From contig CALJGH010000114.1 of assembly GCA_938073925.1 (NCBI GenBank), forward strand, positions 1-8,579: a stretch of DNA of 8,579 nucleotides. The letters run 5' to 3'. Position numbers and translations under genes: made by a program. The stretch is from an uncultured Nitrospinaceae bacterium. GTDB lineage: Bacteria > Nitrospinota > Nitrospinia > Nitrospinales > VA-1. Numbering within the stretch: position 1 is the first letter of the stretch; each line of letters begins with the position of its first letter. The notes beneath the pieces were generated by a model, which was not told where the DNA came from, searched no databases, and saw nothing but the letters and a program-made list of their open reading frames with translations. This document shows positions 6,246 through 8,579 of the stretch, piece by piece.

Positions 6246-6806
6246 ATGATTGAAAGCTATCTTACTGCATACTGGATAAAAATTTTTGCATCATTCGCTG
6301 TGTTTATTGCGTTGATCGTAATGTTTATTCGTCAAAGTCGCGATCAAGACAACTCTGATCCGCAGGCGGTAGTAAATGTGTTGAACCAATTGGGCCCAGA
6401 TTATGCGGTGGTGTCAAACGTAGTGGTTCCAGGAGAACGAGGTATGTTTGCGCTGGGTAATGTGGTGGTTTCTTCCTATGGGGTTTTTGTCATCACCGTG
6501 AAACAGGATCAGGGAAAAATTTTTGGTAGGGAAGGGGATAGCGAATGGGAAGTGAAGTCTGGACGAAACAGCAACTGGATTCGCAATCCACTCTGGGAGA
6601 ATCGCAAACACGTCAACGCAGTGGAAAAACTAATCGGCTCTGTTCCATTTAATTCTATTGTTGTTTTTCCAAGAGCCGTTTTGAAGGGTACATTTGGTAG
6701 TAATGTAGTTCGGCTAGGTGAACTCAGGAAGAGGATTATCCAAAATAAAACATCCCGCCTGTCGGTGGACAAGCGGGATGAGATATTAAAAATCTTACAA
6801 AAATGA
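6246..6806 (+). CDS. Membrane-anchored NERD-like domain protein with degenerate catalytic site
   Basis: An in-frame TTG at 6240 would add two residues; the ATG at 6246 is preferred, giving 186 residues, although no strong Shine-Dalgarno is visible before it. An N-terminal hydrophobic helix (about residues 9-28) is followed by a basic R-Q-S-R, suggesting a cytoplasmic domain tethered to the inner membrane. The soluble part matches the NERD (nuclease-related) fold in layout: V-V-V-S-S-Y-G-V-F-V-I, then K-Q-D-Q-G-K-I-F-G, a W-rich strand, N-P-L-W-E-N, and I-V-V-F. At the usual Q-I-D-H and E-T-K positions it has L-G-N and T-V-K, so the metal-binding Asp and Glu are lost and only Lys remains. The initial G-E motif is also missing. 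The gene lies 14 bases after the flavoprotein, so it is probably cotranscribed. A structural or binding role is more likely than cleavage, but this is an inference. Confidence 0.65.
   Translation: MIESYLTAYWIKIFASFAVFIALIVMFIRQSRDQDNSDPQAVVNVLNQLGPDYAVVSNVVVPGERGMFALGNVVVSSYGVFVITVKQDQGKIFGREGDSEWEVKSGRNSNWIRNPLWENRKHVNAVEKLIGSVPFNSIVVFPRAVLKGTFGSNVVRLGELRKRIIQNKTSRLSVDKRDEILKILQK
6741..6780 (-). terminator. Intrinsic terminator for the 45-aa minus-strand gene, antisense to the NERD-like gene end
   Basis: CATCCCGC (6751-6758) pairs with GCGGGATG (6773-6780), and inside it TGTC (6760-6763) pairs with GACA (6768-6771) after a single mismatch. On the minus strand the hairpin is followed directly by TTTTATTTTG. 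This is a strong GC stem plus T-run, correctly placed 45 bases after the stop of the gene at 6826-6963. On the plus strand no T-run follows, so the signal works in the minus direction only. Confidence 0.75.
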
Positions 6807-6825
6807 TTGTGCCCTAGGCAAAAGT

Positions 6826-6963
6826 TTATGCCGTTACATCTACGTTATTACCTGTGATCGAATGTTCTGAAGATTGAACCGCATCTTGAATCAAGTTAAC
6901 TTCTGCATTGTCCGGCATATTTTCAACAATCAGAACCTTCATTCCCACCAGATCGTAATCCAT
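6826..6963 (-). CDS. Small protein of 45 aa, unknown function
   Basis: An ATG at 6963-6961 opens 45 codons ending in TAA (6828-6826). A clear Shine-Dalgarno (GGGGAG, about 6967-6972) stands at good distance, and a strong minus-strand terminator follows, so this looks like a complete, independently transcribed gene. Residues 8-19 (M-K-V-L-I-V-E-N-M-P-D-N) resemble the first strand and loop of response-regulator receiver domains, but the acidic pair is replaced and the rest of the domain is missing. The protein is acidic (D/E-rich), with no Cys, signal peptide or membrane helix. It is convergent with the NERD-like gene (19 bases between stops) and divergent from the secreted-protein gene. It could be a truncated receiver remnant or a genuine small protein; the preserved start and stop signals favour the latter. 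Confidence 0.6.
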   Translation of the reverse strand: MDYDLVGMKVLIVENMPDNAEVNLIQDAVQSSEHSITGNNVDVTA

Positions 6964-7012
6964 GTTCTCCCCATTTTTTCTTATCGAGAATTCGACGCGA
7001 TTCAATCGCCTG

Positions 7013-7018
7013 AGTATA
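7013..7018 (-). promoter_or_regulatory. Possible -10 box for the 45-aa gene
   Basis: On the minus strand TATACT lies about 50 bases before the ATG of the small gene. No convincing -35 element is found 16-18 bases upstream, so the assignment is weak. It is the best -10 match in that interval for the minus strand. Confidence 0.25.
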
Positions 7019-7060
7019 CCTATTTTCTAAATTAAGGAATGTTATAATAACTAAGAAACG

Positions 7061-7088
7061 TTGAAATATCGGTATGTCGGACTATTCT
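7061..7088 (+). promoter_or_regulatory. Candidate sigma-70-type promoter for the secreted-protein gene
   Basis: TTGAAA (7061-7066, five of six consensus bases) is followed after 16 bases by TATTCT (7083-7088, four of six). Transcription would begin near 7095 and give a leader of about 100 bases. A perfect TATAAT also exists at 7043-7048 but lacks a recognisable -35. Both lie in the divergent interval between the two genes. Confidence 0.35.
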
Positions 7089-7098
7089 GGGATGTGAG

Positions 7099-7140
7099 GA
7101 GTGGAAGGCAAAGTTAAGGGGTGATGGTTTTCTTTCACTC
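7099..7140 (+). other. Stem-loop in the leader of the secreted-protein gene
   Basis: GAGTGGAAG (7099-7107) can pair with CTTTCACTC (7132-7140) as nine consecutive pairs including one G-U, closing a 24-base purine-rich loop. It would sit at the 5' end of the transcript from the promoter at 7061-7088. No known riboswitch class is recognised. A chance stem is possible. Confidence 0.25.
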
Positions 7141-7195
7141 TGCAGAATAAATGTCTTACAATGACTATTATCTGAGGAACTAAATTTTGGAGAAG

Positions 7196-7747
7196 ATGAA
7201 AAGATTTGTTTTAATTTGTGTATTGCTGACGGTTTTTCTTACCAGTGGTGTGGCTCTGGCCGTGCCTAAGGAATTTTTGTTTCCAGGTCCGGAATACAAG
7301 TCCCCATGTGATACTACCAAAACCACTATTTGCACCATAGAAATATGGCTTGGGCATAAGCACAAAAAAAATAAGCAGGCCATAAAGGAACTTTTAAAAT
7401 TAAAGTCTCTAAAAGTTTTAGGCCATACCGTGCAGTATTGGAGGCCAAAAGGAGGGCACCCGCCAACAAATATTGCTATTGGAAGTGCAATTAGCGCTGA
7501 AGATGCTCGTTTTGCTATAAACTTTGCTCTTAAGTTTAATGATCGGGTTGATGGTCTGATAACGCGTACGCTCAATCCTCCGAACTATGTTGCCATCGCG
7601 ACATCAGCTTGGGATGCGATGTCAGAGACTCCCATTACGCAAGAGGATCTGGCTCGGTTACGAGACCCTAAACTGACCACAGAAGAGTTTCATTCCCTTT
7701 ATTACGAGCTCACGAACGAGGCAAATGTTCAAAACAAATTTTATTAG
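7196..7747 (+). CDS. Secreted protein of unknown family
   Basis: The start is the ATG at 7196, with GGAGAAG immediately before it; an in-frame TTG at 7187 overlaps this ribosome binding site and is unlikely. The 183-residue product begins with a classical signal peptide: K2-R3, a hydrophobic core to about residue 19, and A-L-A before V23 as a type I cleavage site. It is therefore exported, probably to the periplasm, since no lipobox Cys follows. The mature part has one Cys pair (C38 and C46) that could form a disulfide, a Lys/His-rich stretch at 54-60, and a helix-rich C-terminal half with acidic and aromatic residues (about 100-172). I recognise no named domain. It has its own intergenic region on both sides, so it is probably monocistronic. 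Confidence 0.8.
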   Translation: MKRFVLICVLLTVFLTSGVALAVPKEFLFPGPEYKSPCDTTKTTICTIEIWLGHKHKKNKQAIKELLKLKSLKVLGHTVQYWRPKGGHPPTNIAIGSAISAEDARFAINFALKFNDRVDGLITRTLNPPNYVAIATSAWDAMSETPITQEDLARLRDPKLTTEEFHSLYYELTNEANVQNKFY

Positions 7748-7918
7748 GGTAGATAGGGCTGAGTATTTTTCAGCACACTTAAGCTTCAGAGAATACTTGG
7801 AATGTGATTGCAAAGCTTTATCTAGGCCCCTTTTCCTGATGTTATTCTTTTTACTCATGTTATAACACTCTATCATCCTACGTATCAGGAATTAGCTCGC
7901 CTTCCATATTGGAGAGGT
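7748..7918. other. Intergenic stretch after the secreted-protein gene
   Basis: No gene is convincing here. Just after the stop, GCTGA (7758-7762) and TCAGC (7770-7774) form a 5-bp hairpin without a following T-run, and AGTATT (7762-7767) with AATACT (7792-7797) offers an alternative longer-loop stem. Either might help end the upstream transcript, but neither is a clear terminator. Confidence 0.4.
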
Positions 7919-7947
7919 TTGACAAATACGATGGGATTTGATAGAAG
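7919..7947 (+). promoter_or_regulatory. Candidate promoter of the yajC-secD operon
   Basis: A perfect TTGACA (7919-7924) and an optimal 17-base spacer lead to TAGAAG (7942-7947, four of six -10 bases). Transcription would start near 7954, about 80 bases before yajC. It is the best sigma-70-like match in the interval and is correctly oriented for the sec genes. Confidence 0.6.
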
Positions 7948-7964
7948 CTAAACCTTTGAATTAA

Positions 7965-7997
7965 AAAACGGGGAGGCTTTTTATGGATTTCCGTTTT
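7965..7997 (+). promoter_or_regulatory. Leader stem-loop presenting a ribosome binding site before yajC
   Basis: AAAACGG (7965-7971) pairs with CCGTTTT (7991-7997), leaving a 19-base loop that contains a GGAGG-type Shine-Dalgarno and the ATG of an 11-codon frame. A second 5-bp stem (AGAGG 7998-8002 and CCTCT 8008-8012) follows directly. Neither is followed by a T-run, so translational rather than terminator control would be expected if the structure matters. Confidence 0.3.
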
Positions 7998-8018
7998 AGA
8001 GGAAATACCTCTTGTTAA
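7983..8018 (+). CDS. Possible 11-residue leader peptide upstream of yajC
   Basis: ATG at 7983 is preceded at a good distance by GGGGAGG (7970-7976), the strongest Shine-Dalgarno in this part of the window. The frame encodes M-D-F-R-F-R-G-N-T-S-C and stops at TAA, 15 bases before the yajC ATG. It may be a translated leader controlling yajC-secD, by analogy with secM-type uORFs only in position, not sequence. It may equally be a fortuitous frame; the ribosome binding site is the main support. Confidence 0.35.
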   Translation: MDFRFRGNTSC

Positions 8019-8033
8019 ATAAAGGTAATCATT

Positions 8034-8348
8034 ATGCTTGAATTAGCGTTTGCGATGGCTCCCCCTCCTGATGGAGCCGACTCGGGTAGCGGCAGCTTGC
8101 TTGCTTTGTTACCGCCGATGATCATGATGTTTTTGATCTTCTATTTTATTCTGATTCGGCCGCAACAGAAAAAGCAACAGGAAGCTCGAAAAATGTTGGA
8201 TGATTTGAACGAAGGCGACAATGTTGTTACGTTGAGCGGTATTCACGGGACTATCAAGAAAATAAAAGATGACACTGTGATGTTGCAGATCGCAGATAAT
8301 GTCCGAGTGAAGATCAATCGGACTTCAATAGCTAATAAAAAACAGTAG
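8034..8348 (+). CDS. yajC: Sec translocase accessory subunit YajC
   Basis: YajC is the small inner-membrane partner of SecDF in the holotranslocon. The 104-residue product has the family layout: a short periplasmic N-terminus, one transmembrane helix (about 22-41), then the conserved cytoplasmic R-P-Q-Q-K-K-Q-Q-E (42-50). A beta-rich domain with G-D-N-V-V-T-L-S-G-I-H-G (61-72) follows, ending near R96. The ATG at 8034 is supported by AAAGGT about eight bases upstream. secD begins 12 bases after its stop, the common yajC-secD-secF order. The Ala/Pro/Gly-rich N-terminus before the helix is slightly longer than in E. coli. Confidence 0.97.
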   Translation: MLELAFAMAPPPDGADSGSGSLLALLPPMIMMFLIFYFILIRPQQKKQQEARKMLDDLNEGDNVVTLSGIHGTIKKIKDDTVMLQIADNVRVKINRTSIANKKQ

Positions 8349-8360
8349 AAGAAAAAACGA

Positions 8361-8579
8361 ATGTATAAAAACCTTAAATGGCGCATCCTATTAATTCTCT
8401 TTACCATCCTGGGAGCGGTGGCTTTAGCATATCCTCTTAAAGAGAAAATTTCTTTAGGGTTGGATTTGCAAGGCGGCATGCATTTGGTACTTGAGGTGAA
8501 GGTAGAAAAAGCAGTCGAAGCCAGCTTGGAACGTTTGGCTGATGATATCAAACGCGATATCGGAGAAGAGGATTTAGAG
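8361..8579 (+). CDS. secD: Protein translocase subunit SecD, N-terminal part (runs off the window)
   Basis: Only the first 73 codons are present. They show the first transmembrane helix (about residues 8-24) followed by L-G-L-D-L-Q-G-G-M-H-L-V-L-E (32-45), the signature immediately after TM1 in SecD. The start of the periplasmic P1 region follows. SecD with SecF uses the proton-motive force to help complete protein export on the periplasmic side. The ATG at 8361 is 12 bases downstream of yajC with only a weak purine run before it, so translation is probably coupled. The reading frame is still open at the last base. Confidence 0.96.
   Translation, partial: MYKNLKWRILLILFTILGAVALAYPLKEKISLGLDLQGGMHLVLEVKVEKAVEASLERLADDIKRDIGEEDLE

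Noticed and set aside
7043..7048. Perfect TATAAT on the plus strand
   Set aside because: No -35-like hexamer at 15-19 bases upstream; in an AT-rich interval such a match is expected by chance, so the TTGAAA/TATTCT pair was preferred.
7180..7575. 131-codon minus-strand frame opposite the secreted-protein gene
   Set aside because: The plus strand has a good ribosome binding site and signal peptide; the antisense frame has neither.
7658..7876. 72-codon minus-strand frame after the secreted-protein gene
   Set aside because: Half of it overlaps the secreted-protein gene in antisense. The Lys-rich product has no recognisable domain, and only a poor ribosome binding site is present at too short a distance.

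Overview
The window reads as ordinary chromosome from a Gram-negative-type bacterium with an apparently moderate GC content. Every large gene has close functional matches in bacterial core families: the ruv Holliday-junction genes, yebC, and the yajC-secD export genes. A soluble-looking fumarate reductase/succinate dehydrogenase-type pair is also present. The combination would suit Nitrospinota or a deltaproteobacterium-like lineage, but that placement is an impression from protein style and not a demonstrated assignment. There are no tRNA or rRNA genes, no insertion sequences and no CRISPR array.

Layout: (1) 1-471, plus strand, is the C-terminal part of a PHP-domain phosphoesterase. (2) 472-920 looks empty at first, but on the minus strand it holds a 44-residue two-CxxC (zinc-ribbon-like) microprotein gene with a good ribosome binding site (743-877) and the C-terminal remnant of a carboxymuconolactone decarboxylase/AhpD-family gene (476-688). 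(3) 921-3860, minus strand, is the tightly packed run yebC-ruvC-ruvA-ruvB, with a hairpin terminator candidate over the ruvB stop. (4) 3920-6231, plus strand, is an iron-sulfur subunit overlapping a flavoprotein subunit. Both deviate from classical FrdAB/SdhAB: the flavoprotein lacks the FAD-linking His, and the iron-sulfur subunit carries two full CxxCxxCxxxC motifs. (5) 6246-6806 is a membrane-anchored NERD-like protein that has lost its nuclease residues. (6) 6826-6963, minus strand, is a 45-residue gene with a clear Shine-Dalgarno; its likely terminator lies antisense inside the 3' end of the NERD-like gene. (7) 7196-7747 is a secreted protein of unknown family. (8) 7748-8579 holds a promoter, a possible 11-residue leader peptide, yajC and the start of secD.

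Functional logic: RuvA and RuvB drive branch migration and RuvC resolves Holliday junctions, with yebC upstream as a common regulatory or translation-associated neighbour. The FrdB/FrdA-like pair would exchange electrons between an iron-sulfur wire and a dicarboxylate site, as in a TCA or reductive TCA cycle, but no membrane anchor is encoded next to it. YajC and SecD are accessory subunits of the Sec translocase. No large undescribed multi-gene system is visible. The most unusual items are the two overlooked small genes, the degenerate NERD protein, the atypical reductase pair and the structured leader before yajC.
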